From: CAZYSK01 sp964649415
Lineage (GTDB): Bacteria; Chloroflexota; Anaerolineae; B4-G1
Direction of reading: 5' to 3'
Length of the DNA: 51,308 nucleotides
NCBI GenBank assembly: GCA_964649415.1
Contig: CAZYSK010000038.1
Coordinates: 1-51,308 of the forward strand
The position numbers and the translations under genes were made by a program. How positions within the stretch are numbered: the first letter of the stretch is position 1; each line of letters opens with the position of its first letter. Positions 22,776-32,600 of this stretch are shown one piece after another. Below the pieces are notes generated by a model. That model saw only the letters and a program-made list of their open reading frames with translations, did not search any database and was not told where the DNA came from.

Positions 22776-23479
22776 CCGAGCTACTCTATCACGCTGATAG
22801 CTACATACGCGAGTTCGATGCGCAGGTGACGGGCGTCGTTGGCGGTGGTGTGGTCCTGGATCGCACTGCGTTTTACCCCGGCGGCGGCGGGCAGCCGTGC
22901 GATTTGGGCAAACTGTCCGTAGAAGACAGCACGTGGGATGTCGTCAAGGTCAAGCGCGTCGAGGGGCAGATTGTACACACGCTGGACCGTGACCCGCCGC
23001 CCGTGGGCACGCGCGTGCGGGGCGAGCTCGATTGGGAGCGCCGCTACGCGCTGATGCGCACGCACACCGCGATGCATGTTCTCTGCGGCGTGATCTGGCG
23101 CGACTATGGCGCGTCCGTCACCGGCGGAAACATGCAGCCGCTGCGCGGCCGCATGGACTTCGAGTTCGAGCACATGCACCGGGAGCTGGTCAGTGAGATC
23201 GAGGAGAAGATCAACGTCGAAGTCGCTGCGGGCAGGCCGGTCAGTACACGGATTCTGCCGCGCGAGGAGGCATTCCAGATTCCCGACCTGATCCGCACGA
23301 AGATTAACCTCCTCCCGCCTCATATCACCGAGGTGCGCGTGGTTGAACTCGAGGGGTTGGACCTGCAGGCCGACGGTGGCACGCATGTCGCGAACACGTC
23401 GGATGTTGGTGCTATGCGGATTGCGGACTACAAGAGCAAGGGGAAGATCAACAAGCGACTGGTAGTGACACTGGAGTGA
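22772..23479 (+). CDS. alaX: AlaX-type alanyl-tRNA editing protein
   Basis: A 235-residue free-standing homologue of the AlaRS editing domain, which deacylates mischarged Ser- or Gly-tRNA-Ala. The N-terminal beta part has FYPGGGGQPCD. The zinc site is HTAMHVL (HxxxH) near residue 95 and DGGTHV near 194, where the position before GG is Asp rather than the Cys of AlaRS, as in many AlaX proteins. The segment VTGGNMQPLRGRMDFEF supports the AlaX-M type. It overlaps the GNAT gene by ATGA, implying coupled translation, and is followed 17 nt later by ileS. Its pairing with ileS rather than alaS is unusual. Confidence 0.9.
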   Translation: MTELLYHADSYIREFDAQVTGVVGGGVVLDRTAFYPGGGGQPCDLGKLSVEDSTWDVVKVKRVEGQIVHTLDRDPPPVGTRVRGELDWERRYALMRTHTAMHVLCGVIWRDYGASVTGGNMQPLRGRMDFEFEHMHRELVSEIEEKINVEVAAGRPVSTRILPREEAFQIPDLIRTKINLLPPHITEVRVVELEGLDLQADGGTHVANTSDVGAMRIADYKSKGKINKRLVVTLE

Positions 23480-23496
23480 TGGTGGGGAGGAACATG

Positions 23497-26400
23497 ATGG
23501 CATTTAAACCGGTACCTGCATCGGTTGATTTCGTCGCTCAGGAGCAAGAAGTCCTGACGTTTTGGGAGGACTCGCAGACCTTTCAGAAGCTCGTCGAGTT
23601 GCGCAAGGATAGTCCGAAGTGGTCCTTTGTGGATGGACCGATCACGGCCAATAATCCGATGGGTGTCCACCATGGCTGGGGACGTACCTACAAGGACCTG
23701 TATCATCGCTACTGGGCGATGAAGGGATACCGCGCCCGCTACCAGAACGGTTTCGACTGCCAGGGCCTGTGGGTCGAGGTCGAGGTGGAGAAGGAGCAGG
23801 GCTTTCACTCCAAGCGTGACATCGAGCAGTACGGCATCGCGCGCTTCGTGCGCAAGTGCAAGGAGCGCGTGCTGCGCTACGCCTCGGTCCAAACGGAACA
23901 GTCGATGCGCCTGGGATACTGGATGGATTGGAACGACACGGGTGTCCTGCGTGACTTGGCGGATCGGTTGGTGGAGAATCCCGACGAGGTCGTCACCGTG
24001 GATGGCCCTCTTGGCCCGGTGACCGATACGGTGGAGCGGCTCGTGGGCAGGCTCGGTCTGCCGGAGTTGGGCGGATCTTATTTCACCCTGTCCACTGAGA
24101 ACAACTACATGATATGGACCTTCCTGAAGCGCTGCTGGGAGCAGGGATGGCTTTACAAGGGTCGCGATGTGATGCCCTGGTGCCCTCGCTGTGCCACCGG
24201 AATCAGCCAACATGAGATCGTCACCGAGGGGTACCGCGAGCTGACTCACCCGGGCGTCACACTGCGCTTCCCGCTGCGGGGACGGCCGGGGGAGGCCTTG
24301 CTGGTGTGGACGACCACGCCCTGGACGCTGACCAGCAACGTTGCAGCAGCGGTGGGGCCGGAGCTGACGTACGCGAAGGTCCGAGAGGGGGACGAGGTGT
24401 TCTACCTCTCTCGGGGGACGCTGTCCACGCTGCATGGCACGTACGAGGTGCTTGAGGAGATGAAGGGCACCGCCCTGGAGGGCTGGACCTATGATGGCCC
24501 CTTTGATGAGCTGGAGGCCCAACAAGCTGCTGGCGCTCCGCAGGTCCATCGCGTCATCCTCTGGGACGAGGTGGGTGATGCGGAGGGCACCGGCATCGTC
24601 CACATCGCCCCTGGATGTGGTGCGGAGGACTTCGTGTTGGGCCAGGAGCACGACCTGCCGGCCATTGCCCCGTTGGACGACGAGGGGGTCTTCATAGATG
24701 GCTTTGGCCCGCTTAGCGGTGTCTCAGTCTCCCAGAGCGCGGAGTTGGTGTTCGATAACCTGCGCCAGAAAGGTATCCTGTACAAGGTTGAGGACTACAC
24801 GCACCGATACCCGGTCTGCTGGCGCTGTGGCACCGAGCTCGCGTTCCGGCTGGTGGACGAGTGGTTCATCTCGATGGATGCACTCCGGCACGACATGATG
24901 GAGGTCACCAAACAGATTCGCTGGATTCCGTCCTTCGGGCTGGACCGGGAGCTGGACTGGTTGCGCAACATGCACGATTGGATGATCAGCAAGAAGAGGT
25001 ACTGGGGCCTGGCCTTGCCGATCTGGGAGTGCAGCCGCTGTGGCCACTTCGAGGTCATCGGCGACGAGCACGAGCTTGAGGAGCGCGCGGCGGCTGGCTG
25101 GGAGGAGTTCGAGGGCCACACCCCTCACCGGCCATGGGTGGACGCGGTGCGCATCGTGTGCCCCGAATGCGGCGCGCAGGTGAGCCGGATCCCCGACGTG
25201 GGCAATCCCTGGCTTGATGCAGGCATCGTCAGTTTCAGCACGCTCCAGTACCGCACCAACCCGGAATTCTGGCGCACCTGGTACCCGGCGGACTGGATCA
25301 GCGAGTCCTTCCCCGGACAGTTTCGCAACTGGTTCTACAGCCTGCTCGCCATGGCGACAGTGCTGGAGAATTCGCCGCCGTTCATGAACTGCTTCAGCTA
25401 CGCGCTGCTCATGGCCGAGGATGGCCGGGAGATGCACAAGTCGTGGGGCAACGCCATCGAGTTCAACGACGCCGCCAACAAGATGGGCGTGGACGTGATG
25501 CGCTGGCTCTACTGCCGCCAGAAGCCGGAGAACAACATGCTGTTCGGCTTCGGCCGGGCAGACGAGGTGCGCCGCCAGTTCCTCATCCCGTTCTGGAATG
25601 TGTACTCCTTCTTCGTCACCTATGCCAACATTGACGGGTGGAAGCCCGGCAAGTCTGTGGATGGGGAGGCCGGCCTGTTGGACCGGTGGATACTCGCTCG
25701 CCTGAATCAGGTGGTTGCCCAGGTCAGTGATTGCCTGGAGAACTATGACGCCTATGGGGCGACACTGGTGGTGGAGCCGTTGCTCGAGGACTTGACGAAC
25801 TGGTACGTGCGCCGCAGCAGGCGCCGGTTCTGGAAGAGCGAACAGGATGCAGACAAGGACGCCGCGTACTCGACCCTGTATCAGGTGTTGACGACGCTGT
25901 GCCGGTTGCTCGCGCCCATGGTGCCCTTCGTCGCCGAGGTGATGTACCAGAACCTGGTCCGTTCGGTGGACCCGGATGCGCCGGAGAGCGTTCATCACAC
26001 CGATTGGCCCCAGGCGAACGCGGCGCTGGTGGACGAGGACCTCCTGTCCCGGATGGCGCTGGCCCGGCAGGTGGTTGCGTTGGGCCATTCCGCCCGCAAC
26101 AGCCAGAACATCAAGCTGCGCCAACCGCTGGCGAGCGCGTTGGTACACATGGAATCCGGCGCCGGCGGGCTGGACGAGGAGCTGATGGCGCTGGTGCGGG
26201 ACGAGTTGAACGTCAAGCAGGTGAGCTTTGTGAGCGACGCGAGCGAGCTGGTCACGTATCGCCTCTTGCCGGACAACAAGGTGCTTGGCCCACGTTTCGG
26301 CAGGCGGTTCCCGGCGCTGCGGGCCCAACTGGCGGCGCAGGAGCCGATGGCTGCGGTGAAGAGGCTGCGGGCGGATCTCCCCTTGCACCTCGAGGTCGAG

Positions 26401-26784
26401 GGGGAGGAGGTGGAACTCGCCCCGGACGAGGTGTTGGTGCGTGACGAACCTCGGGAGGGGCTGGCGGTCGTCTCTGAGCGGGGCCTGACAGTCGCGGTGG
26501 ACACCGTGCTCACGCCTGATCTGGTCGCCGAGGGGCTGGCGCGCGAGGTCGTGCGCCGGGTGCAGAACCTGCGCAAGGAAGCCGGCCTCGACCTGGACGA
26601 CCGCATCGTCGCGACCTATCAGGCCGAGGGGGACCTGGCCGGAGCGATCGACGCCTGGCGGGACTTCATCGCGGCCGAGACCTTGAGTGTGGAGTTGCGC
26701 GCCGGGCCGGCGGAAGGGGATGCCACCGTGGGCGAGGATCGGGTGGGTGGCCATCGACTCGTGCTGGGGGTTCGCAAGGCGTGA
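23497..26784 (+). CDS. ileS: Isoleucyl-tRNA synthetase
   Basis: A 1095-residue class I synthetase. The HIGH-equivalent is NPMGVHHGWGRTYKD and the KMSKS-equivalent is REMHKSWGNAIEF, both divergent forms. The CP1 editing domain contains LLVWTTTPWTLTSN. Zinc-type cysteine pairs occur as CPRCATG, CWRCGTEL and CSRCGHFE with CPECGAQV. The C-terminal half carries the anticodon-binding helices with NWYVRRSRRRFWK. The length and motif forms suit the IleRS group that resembles archaeal and eukaryotic enzymes. I took ATG 23497 (GGGGAGG 6 nt upstream); 23494 is nearly as good. Control is by the tRNA-Ile T-box. It charges tRNA-Ile and edits valine. Confidence 0.94.
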   Translation: MAFKPVPASVDFVAQEQEVLTFWEDSQTFQKLVELRKDSPKWSFVDGPITANNPMGVHHGWGRTYKDLYHRYWAMKGYRARYQNGFDCQGLWVEVEVEKEQGFHSKRDIEQYGIARFVRKCKERVLRYASVQTEQSMRLGYWMDWNDTGVLRDLADRLVENPDEVVTVDGPLGPVTDTVERLVGRLGLPELGGSYFTLSTENNYMIWTFLKRCWEQGWLYKGRDVMPWCPRCATGISQHEIVTEGYRELTHPGVTLRFPLRGRPGEALLVWTTTPWTLTSNVAAAVGPELTYAKVREGDEVFYLSRGTLSTLHGTYEVLEEMKGTALEGWTYDGPFDELEAQQAAGAPQVHRVILWDEVGDAEGTGIVHIAPGCGAEDFVLGQEHDLPAIAPLDDEGVFIDGFGPLSGVSVSQSAELVFDNLRQKGILYKVEDYTHRYPVCWRCGTELAFRLVDEWFISMDALRHDMMEVTKQIRWIPSFGLDRELDWLRNMHDWMISKKRYWGLALPIWECSRCGHFEVIGDEHELEERAAAGWEEFEGHTPHRPWVDAVRIVCPECGAQVSRIPDVGNPWLDAGIVSFSTLQYRTNPEFWRTWYPADWISESFPGQFRNWFYSLLAMATVLENSPPFMNCFSYALLMAEDGREMHKSWGNAIEFNDAANKMGVDVMRWLYCRQKPENNMLFGFGRADEVRRQFLIPFWNVYSFFVTYANIDGWKPGKSVDGEAGLLDRWILARLNQVVAQVSDCLENYDAYGATLVVEPLLEDLTNWYVRRSRRRFWKSEQDADKDAAYSTLYQVLTTLCRLLAPMVPFVAEVMYQNLVRSVDPDAPESVHHTDWPQANAALVDEDLLSRMALARQVVALGHSARNSQNIKLRQPLASALVHMESGAGGLDEELMALVRDELNVKQVSFVSDASELVTYRLLPDNKVLGPRFGRRFPALRAQLAAQEPMAAVKRLRADLPLHLEVEGEEVELAPDEVLVRDEPREGLAVVSERGLTVAVDTVLTPDLVAEGLAREVVRRVQNLRKEAGLDLDDRIVATYQAEGDLAGAIDAWRDFIAAETLSVELRAGPAEGDATVGEDRVGGHRLVLGVRKA

Positions 26785-26796
26785 TTGCCGGTACTC

Positions 26797-26825
26797 TTGC
26801 CAATTCAGGCTGAGTGGGGTAGAAT
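26797..26825 (+). promoter_or_regulatory. Promoter of the dksA-like/lspA/rluD operon
   Basis: TTGCCA (26797-26802) and TAGAAT (26820-26825) are 17 bp apart. It lies 12 nt after the ileS stop, so the next genes have their own promoter as well as possible read-through. The leader is about 30 nt with GGGAGG. Confidence 0.65.
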
Positions 26826-26861
26826 ACGACACGGTTGAGTGACAGCACGGGAGGATTCGAC

Positions 26862-27224
26862 ATGCCGTTTTCGTATGAGAGAGCAAAGAAAGCGCTGCTT
26901 GAAGAGCGAGCAGAACTGCGAGAGCAGTTGGATCGGCTCGAAGGGGCTGAATACGAGAGCGTTGGGTATAGCAACCACATGGCCGATGACGCCACAGACG
27001 CTTTTGAGCAGGCTGTGGGCGTAGCGCTCCAGCGAAAGGTTGAGGCCACATTAGAGCAGGTGGGCAGGGCGTTGGCCAAGTTCGACAACGGGACCTATGG
27101 TCTGTGCGAGATCTGTGGTGCCCGGATTGACCGCGCGCGCCTGGAGGCACTGCCCCATGCCAGGTACTGCCTGGAATGCCAGGCACGTCGAGAGCAAAGC
27201 AGTACGAAGGTGGCCTCTCGTTGA
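26862..27224 (+). CDS. DksA/TraR-family C4 zinc-finger protein
   Basis: A 120-residue protein: an N-terminal coiled-coil (YERAKKALLEERAELREQLD, then DRLEG), a second helix with MADDATDAFEQAV and a C-terminal C4 finger CEICGARIDRARLEALPHARYCLEC (cysteines spaced CX2C-X17-CX2C in the last part). DksA relatives bind the RNA polymerase secondary channel and tune initiation. It lacks the DxxDxA tip motif in its exact form (ADDATDAFE is close). A homologue between ileS and lspA is a common gene order, so it is probably part of an old operon. ATG 26862 follows GGGAGG; a longer frame is rejected. Confidence 0.85.
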   Translation: MPFSYERAKKALLEERAELREQLDRLEGAEYESVGYSNHMADDATDAFEQAVGVALQRKVEATLEQVGRALAKFDNGTYGLCEICGARIDRARLEALPHARYCLECQARREQSSTKVASR

Positions 27225-27742
27225 GAAGACGGAATCTAGAGGCACTGATACTGCCAATCACGGTCACCCTGGTCGTGCTGGCGGATCAGATCAGCAAGTT
27301 CCTCGTGGCCAGGTACCTTGGGGAGGGGCAGTCGTGGGACGCCGCGCCCTGGCTGGCCCCGGTCTTCAGTATCACCCGCGTGACCAACACGGGGGTCGCC
27401 TTCGGCATGTTCCCCGGCTTGAATACCTTGTTCGTCGTTGTCAACCTGATCGTCGTCGGGGCGATCCTGGTCTACCACTACCGCTATCTGGCGGGTGGCC
27501 AGGTGCTGGCGCGCGTCGCGTTGAGCCTTCAATTGGGTGGGGCCGTCGGCAACCTGGTGGATCGTATCCGCCAGGGGTTCGTGGTGGACTTCTTTGACCT
27601 CAACTTCTGGCCTTTGCGTCGCTGGCCGGTTTTCAACGTGGCGGACACGTCTATCGTTACCGGCGTCGCGCTGCTGACGCTGCTGATGCTGTGGGAGGAG
27701 AGGCTCGAGCAGAACAGCCAGCGGGTAGCTGCGGATGGTTGA
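27221..27742 (+). CDS. lspA: Lipoprotein signal peptidase II
   Basis: A 173-residue inner-membrane aspartic peptidase that cleaves prolipoprotein signal peptides. It has four predicted helices. Catalytic Asp lies in GNLVDRIRQGFVVDFFDL and in FNVADTSIV; other marks are VLADQISKFLVA and TNTGVAFGMF. The likely start is TTG 27221, whose codon overlaps the TGA of the previous gene (TTGA) with GAAGGTGG upstream, giving coupled translation. A longer ATG frame from 27176 is possible. It overlaps the next gene by 8 nt. Confidence 0.92.
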   Translation: MRRRNLEALILPITVTLVVLADQISKFLVARYLGEGQSWDAAPWLAPVFSITRVTNTGVAFGMFPGLNTLFVVVNLIVVGAILVYHYRYLAGGQVLARVALSLQLGGAVGNLVDRIRQGFVVDFFDLNFWPLRRWPVFNVADTSIVTGVALLTLLMLWEERLEQNSQRVAADG

Positions 27743-28670
27743 TGCGCGTGACGAGCAGGTTGGTGATCAAACTGTCGTCTCGTTCATCGTTGAGCATGAC
27801 GGCGAGCGGCTGGACAAGGCCGTCACGGCTCGCGTGCAGGACATCAGCCGGGCGGTTGTCCAGCGCCTGATCAAGGCCGGCGACGTCACAGTCAACCAGC
27901 GACCGAGCAAGCCCAGCTACATCGTGCAAGCGGGCGACGAAGTCGTCGTGCGCATCCCCGACGAGGAGCCGCAGCAGGTGCTCCCCGAGGACATTCCCCT
28001 GGACATCGTCTACGAGGATGAGTCCCTGTTGGTGGTCAACAAGCCGGCGGGGATGGTTGTGCATCCGGCCCTCGGGCACCCCAGCGGTACGTTGGTCAAC
28101 GCGGTGCTGGCCCATTGCCCCCACATCGCCGAGGTTGGCGGTCCGGATCGTGCGGGCGTGGTCCACCGGCTGGATAAAGACACCTCCGGCTTGATTCTCG
28201 TTGCCAAGGACGACGACACCCGCGCCGCGCTCCAGCGGCAGTTCAAACGCCGGCAAGTCGCCAAGACCTACCTGGCGCTGGTCGAGGACCAGATATGGCC
28301 GCGGGAGGGCGTCGTCGATGCACCCATAGGGCGCGACAAGCGACAGCGCAAGAAGATGGCCGTCGTGCGAAGCGGCCGCCCGGCGCGCACCACGTATCGC
28401 GCGGTGGAGTTCTTCACCGACTTCACACTGCTGGAGGTACGGCCCCACACCGGGCGCACCCACCAGGTGCGCGTGCATTTGGCCTGGCTGGGTTTCCCTA
28501 TCGTGGGGGACGTGGTGTATGGCCGCCGCCGCCAGCGATTGCTGCAGGGCCGCCACTTCCTTCACGCCACGCGTCTGCGCTGCACGCATCCCGCCACGGG
28601 TGAGGAAGTGGAGTTTGAAGCGCCGTTGCCGCCTGAGTTGGCCGCCGTCCTGCGGCGGTTGCGCAACTAG
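27735..28670 (+). CDS. rluD: RluD-type 23S rRNA pseudouridine synthase
   Basis: A 311-residue protein: an S4 RNA-binding domain (about 15-75, LDKAVTARVQDISRAVVQRL) and a RluA/RluD catalytic domain. The catalytic Asp is in HRLDKDTSGLILVAK. Further motifs are NKPAGMVVHPALGH, KTYLALVE and RPHTGRTHQVRVHLAWLGFP. RluD modifies helix 69 of 23S rRNA; a different RluA-family target cannot be excluded. It begins inside the 3' end of lspA, so the two are coupled. The dksA-like/lspA/rluD order is shared by many bacteria. Confidence 0.92.
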   Translation: MVDARDEQVGDQTVVSFIVEHDGERLDKAVTARVQDISRAVVQRLIKAGDVTVNQRPSKPSYIVQAGDEVVVRIPDEEPQQVLPEDIPLDIVYEDESLLVVNKPAGMVVHPALGHPSGTLVNAVLAHCPHIAEVGGPDRAGVVHRLDKDTSGLILVAKDDDTRAALQRQFKRRQVAKTYLALVEDQIWPREGVVDAPIGRDKRQRKKMAVVRSGRPARTTYRAVEFFTDFTLLEVRPHTGRTHQVRVHLAWLGFPIVGDVVYGRRRQRLLQGRHFLHATRLRCTHPATGEEVEFEAPLPPELAAVLRRLRN

Positions 28671-28725
28671 ACGTCAGCGGGCTCAGCGCGCTCCGCGGAG
28701 TTGAATACCTATGACTGGAGGCACC

Positions 28726-28914
28726 ATGGAAGAGCCCACCATTGAGATCCTTGCCGAGAGCGAGAACTTCAGCGCGTGGCAGGCCGAGGAACCTGACGGT
28801 GAGACGACCTACCACGTGGAACTCGGCACGGTTACCGTGCACTTCTTCCGCGAGGAGTGGGAGGAGTTCCTTCAACTGGCCAGGGAGGTCGTGGCGCATG
28901 CTGCAGAAGGGTGA
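28726..28914 (+). CDS. Small hypothetical protein
   Basis: A 62-residue acidic protein of unknown function (starts MEEPTIEILAESENFSAW). It is mixed alpha/beta: two beta-prone segments (TTYHVELGTVTVHFF) and a C-terminal helix (WEEFLQLAREVVAHA). GGAGG lies 6 nt before the chosen ATG; a longer form would begin 15 nt earlier. Its 3' end overlaps the DUF3786 gene by 17 nt, so the two are probably translated as a pair. No homologue is recognised. Confidence 0.6.
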   Translation: MEEPTIEILAESENFSAWQAEEPDGETTYHVELGTVTVHFFREEWEEFLQLAREVVAHAAEG

Positions 28915-29560
28915 GTCCACGCCGCAGCTCAAGCAATGGCTCGACCGGCTGGCCCCGGTGGTCGCGGGGGCGCGGGCGACGTTGCGCGAAGTCACGCCGG
29001 GCAAACTGGCGTTGCGCAGCGGTTGCACGCAGGACGATGATGGCTCCTTTCGCCTGACCTTCTTCTGGACGGATTACGTTATCTCGGGCGGCGATTTCAC
29101 CGTGCGGCGCGCCGGTACGGATGCGCGCGGATTGGAGCGATCCGCGCCCTCGTCGTTCACCCAGAGCCTGATCCTGACTTACCTGGCTACGGCCGACGGC
29201 ACGACCCCTTCAAGCCGCTGGATTGGCTTCCGCGAGCTCCCCGCCGGTATGTTCTACGTCCAGGCGTTCCAGGGCTACTCGGGCGGGCGGCTGGTGCGCG
29301 AGCTGAAGGGCGGTATCGCGGCCTTCCGCCGGGCCGCTGAGGCGCTGGGGGGCGAGCCGCTCGAGATCGGTGACGCCGGCTACGTCTTCACCGTCCTGCC
29401 CCGCGTGCACATGGCGCTCGTCTATTGGCAGGGCGACGAGGAATTCCCCTCTCAGGCCCGTGTGCTCTTCGAGGACACCGCCGCGCACTACATGCCCACG
29501 GATGGGCTGGCCATCCTCGGGAGCCAGTTGGTGGGGCGGATCCTGAAGGCAGCCGGCTAG
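28898..29560 (+). CDS. DUF3786-like protein
   Basis: A 220-residue cytoplasmic protein. Its layout fits DUF3786: an N-terminal fold, a middle GFRELPAGMFYVQAFQGYSG with a loop of LATADGTT, and a C-terminal MALVYWQGDEEFPSQARVLF, then HYMPTDGLAILG. The function is not established; DUF3786 proteins have been linked by context with corrinoid or one-carbon enzymes in anaerobes, but no such gene is here. The ATG at 28898 follows GGGAGG. The gene overlaps the small acidic gene upstream. Confidence 0.6.
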   Translation: MLQKGESTPQLKQWLDRLAPVVAGARATLREVTPGKLALRSGCTQDDDGSFRLTFFWTDYVISGGDFTVRRAGTDARGLERSAPSSFTQSLILTYLATADGTTPSSRWIGFRELPAGMFYVQAFQGYSGGRLVRELKGGIAAFRRAAEALGGEPLEIGDAGYVFTVLPRVHMALVYWQGDEEFPSQARVLFEDTAAHYMPTDGLAILGSQLVGRILKAAG

Positions 29561-29575
29561 AGTCATACGTTCTCA

Positions 29576-29605
29576 GGGGCCGCCGACCCCCTCGGCGGCC
29601 CCTTG
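29576..29605. terminator. Bidirectional-type hairpin between convergent genes
   Basis: GGGGCCGCCGA (29576-29586) pairs perfectly with TCGGCGGCCCC (29592-29602) around CCCCC, followed by TTGT. It separates the DUF3786 gene from the protease gene converging on it. The T-tract is weak. Confidence 0.6.
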
Positions 29606-29618
29606 TCCTGCTCCGGGC

Positions 29619-32600
29619 TCACGCGCCAGATTCGGTGCCAGGTCTATACTGGTCGCTGTTCCGCACGACGAGGGGCAGGTACAGCTGGTGTGGCCACACG
29701 GTGACGTCCCGGATGGCTGTGTCCTGGCTCGGACAGCCGTTCGTGGCCGTCATCACCACGGAGTAGGTCTGCTTTGTGCGCGTCACCGGGAAAGCGTGGG
29801 TCACGATCTGCCCGTTGCCCGTGCTGCCGTCGCCGAAGGCCCACGTATAGCTGATCGGTGTGTCTCCCACCAGCACGCTGCCGGTGAAGGTGACCGTCTC
29901 TCCGACGCGCGGCCTGGCCGGTGCGAAGCTGAAGTGCGCCCCCTGCACCTCGGCGCAAGGCCCGGGCGCGGGTCCGCCCACGATGAGCACCGCCGGCGCG
30001 TCGTAGCCGATCCCCCAGACCGTGTCGGTGATCACGGCCGTGTTCGTGATCCGGTCGCCGTCGCTGACTCCGGGCGACAGCTTGGCGGCGAAGCGCACCG
30101 GGATCATGGCGCGCGCGTGGGCCGTGCCCGCCCACGTGATGACGCCGTCGCTCTCGCTGCAGGAGCCCGTGCCGCAGGTCACGGAGCCCGGCACGTATGC
30201 CAGTTGCGGCGGCAGCTCATCCCGCACCTCGGCCGTTGTATCGACCACGCCCGTGTTGCGCACGTAGATGGTGTAGGTGACGGTGTCGCCGGGATCCGGC
30301 CCTGTTGGCGTGACATGTTTGAAGGACCGGCTGAGGTTAGAGGAGCGGGCCAGGAAGGCAGCGCTCAGCTCGTGAGGGTCGGCGTCGCCGCCGTCCAGGG
30401 TGGCTGTGTTGGTGACGCGGGTGCCGTCGGTCAGGCGCGTGGTCAGCGTGACGGCGAAGGTGAGCGTGACCGGGTCTTCGGGGGCGACGTCGCCAGCCCA
30501 GGTGACCGCGCCGGGCGCGTACAGGCAGACGCCGTCGCTGCAGTCCAGCGAGCCCGGTACGTAGGTCGTCTCGGGCGGGATGGGATCGGCGAGGGTGACG
30601 CCGCTGGCGACGTGGAGCCCGGCGTTCTCCAGCACGAAATCGTAGGTCACGACCTCGCCCAGCGTGGCCTCGGCCCTGCCGGCGCGTTTCGTCGAGGGGC
30701 TCAGGTCCACCGGGTTGATCAGCGTGCCGGCGCTGCGGGCCACCGCGCCGAAGGGCCCGCTGATGGTCGCCGTGTTGGTGATCCACGTGTTGATCGGGAG
30801 GGGGGACGCGGTAGTGACGGCGAAAGTGACCTCGGCGCTCGAGGTACCGAAGCGCACGGCCAGGTCGTCGTGGACGGTGGCGGGGCAGGTGTCCAGGTAC
30901 TGGACGGCGTTGGTGCCGCTGCTGTCGTCAATTCCGACCGTGCCGGACGTCATCGTGCTGGCCACGTCGCCATACTGCAGCTTGATGTCCCCGTTCTCGT
31001 AGAGGATGACCTCCAGGTCGGAATACTCTGATCCGCCGTAGTTGCGCAGCCTGTGGAACTCGACGACGGTGTAGCGGTTGGGCGCTGCGCCAAAGGTCTG
31101 GTAGTACACCTTGCCGGGGTCGCCATCCACGACCGTATCGCGCCCCAGGAGATGGATGGCGTTGTTGGGGCTGGTCGAGTCGATGGGACAGGGATCGTAC
31201 CAGACATACCCGCCGCCGAACTGCACGGAGCCGTTGGAGTTGACGTAGAACTCGGTGTATTCGGTGTCGTAGTAGCTGAAGGGGAAGCCGATGTCGAAAG
31301 GCCCGGTGTATCCATCGTCCACGTATGAACCGATGGCGACCGAGCCACCCGTGGCGTCCACCCAGTCGAAACTCACCCCCGGCAGGCTCCCGCTGCCGTC
31401 GGAGTCGCCCCACGTGTAGGTGTCGGGACGCACCGTGCCCGTCCACGTGATGACGTCGCGCGCCGGGTCGTATGCGCCGCTGCCGCTGGTATACGTGAGG
31501 CTGCCCGGCACGTAGGTGGTGCCCGCCGGGATGGGGTCGTGCAGGACGAACGTGCCGCCGATGTGCTCACCGTTCCTAAGGCGGATGCTGTAAGTCAGCG
31601 CATCGCCTGCCAGTGCTGCGGCCTTGTCCACTGCCTTGGTGCTGGGCGAGGGATCGGGAAATTCGACCAGCGTGAGGGCGGTGCGGGTGAAGGTGTGGCC
31701 TGCCCCGTCGTCGAAGGTGATCGTGTTCGCGACGTGCTCGCCATATGACCATCCCGCGCGACCCACGTCTACGCCGAACGTGAAGGTCAGCGGGGCGGCC
31801 CCGGCCGGGATCTCGCCCGTCCATTCCACCTGGTCCGCAGCGCTGTTGTACGTAGCGCCGATGGCGTTGGCACCGAAGCCGGCGAAGGTCGTGCCCGCCG
31901 GGATCGGGTCTAGCGCGCGAGCGCTGCTCAGGGCACTCTCATCAGCGTGAATCTCGACGGTGTAGGTGACGCGCCCGCCGGGCTGGACCGCGCTCTGGTG
32001 GGTCTGCTTGGTGGAGTGGCAGAACGCGTCGGACAGCCGCAGGGATTCGTGGCTGCCTGAGGAGGGGGAGGCAGAACCGCCGACGGCAAAGACCTTCCCG
32101 GCAGCGAAGGCCGAGGCCGAGCCTGCTCGATCGCTGTCGTTCAGTTGGGGGATGAACTCCCAGGTGTCGGTGGCCGGGTCGTAGCGCTCGGCGCTGCCCA
32201 GGCCTTGCCAGTAGTCGCCGCCCCCTGAGACGTGCAGGTAGCCATCCGGCGCGGCCGTCAGGCCGGGCGACTGGCGGCCCACTCGCATCGGCGACGCGGT
32301 GGACCACGCGTCCGACGCGGGATCGTAGACCTCGACCGTCTTCAAGTTCGGCCAGCCGCCGGCTACGTAGATCTTGCCGTCCAGCTCGGCCGCTACCCCG
32401 AAGGCCCGCGGGCCGCCGGGCAGGGGCGATTTCTCCGTCCAGGCGTTGGCGACCGGGTCGTACGCGTAGGTCTGGGCGGTGAATGCGTCCTGGTTTGTGA
32501 CGCCGCCGAAGGTGTAGAGCCTGCCGCCGGAGGCGGCTACTGCCATCCCTTCGAGGCCTTGGGGCATCGCAGCGCCGACGCTCCAGACGTTGGTGGCCGT

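Noticed and set aside
24724..27267. 847-residue minus-strand frame across ileS
   Set aside because: Shadow of ileS and the dksA-like gene; no motifs and no ribosome site.
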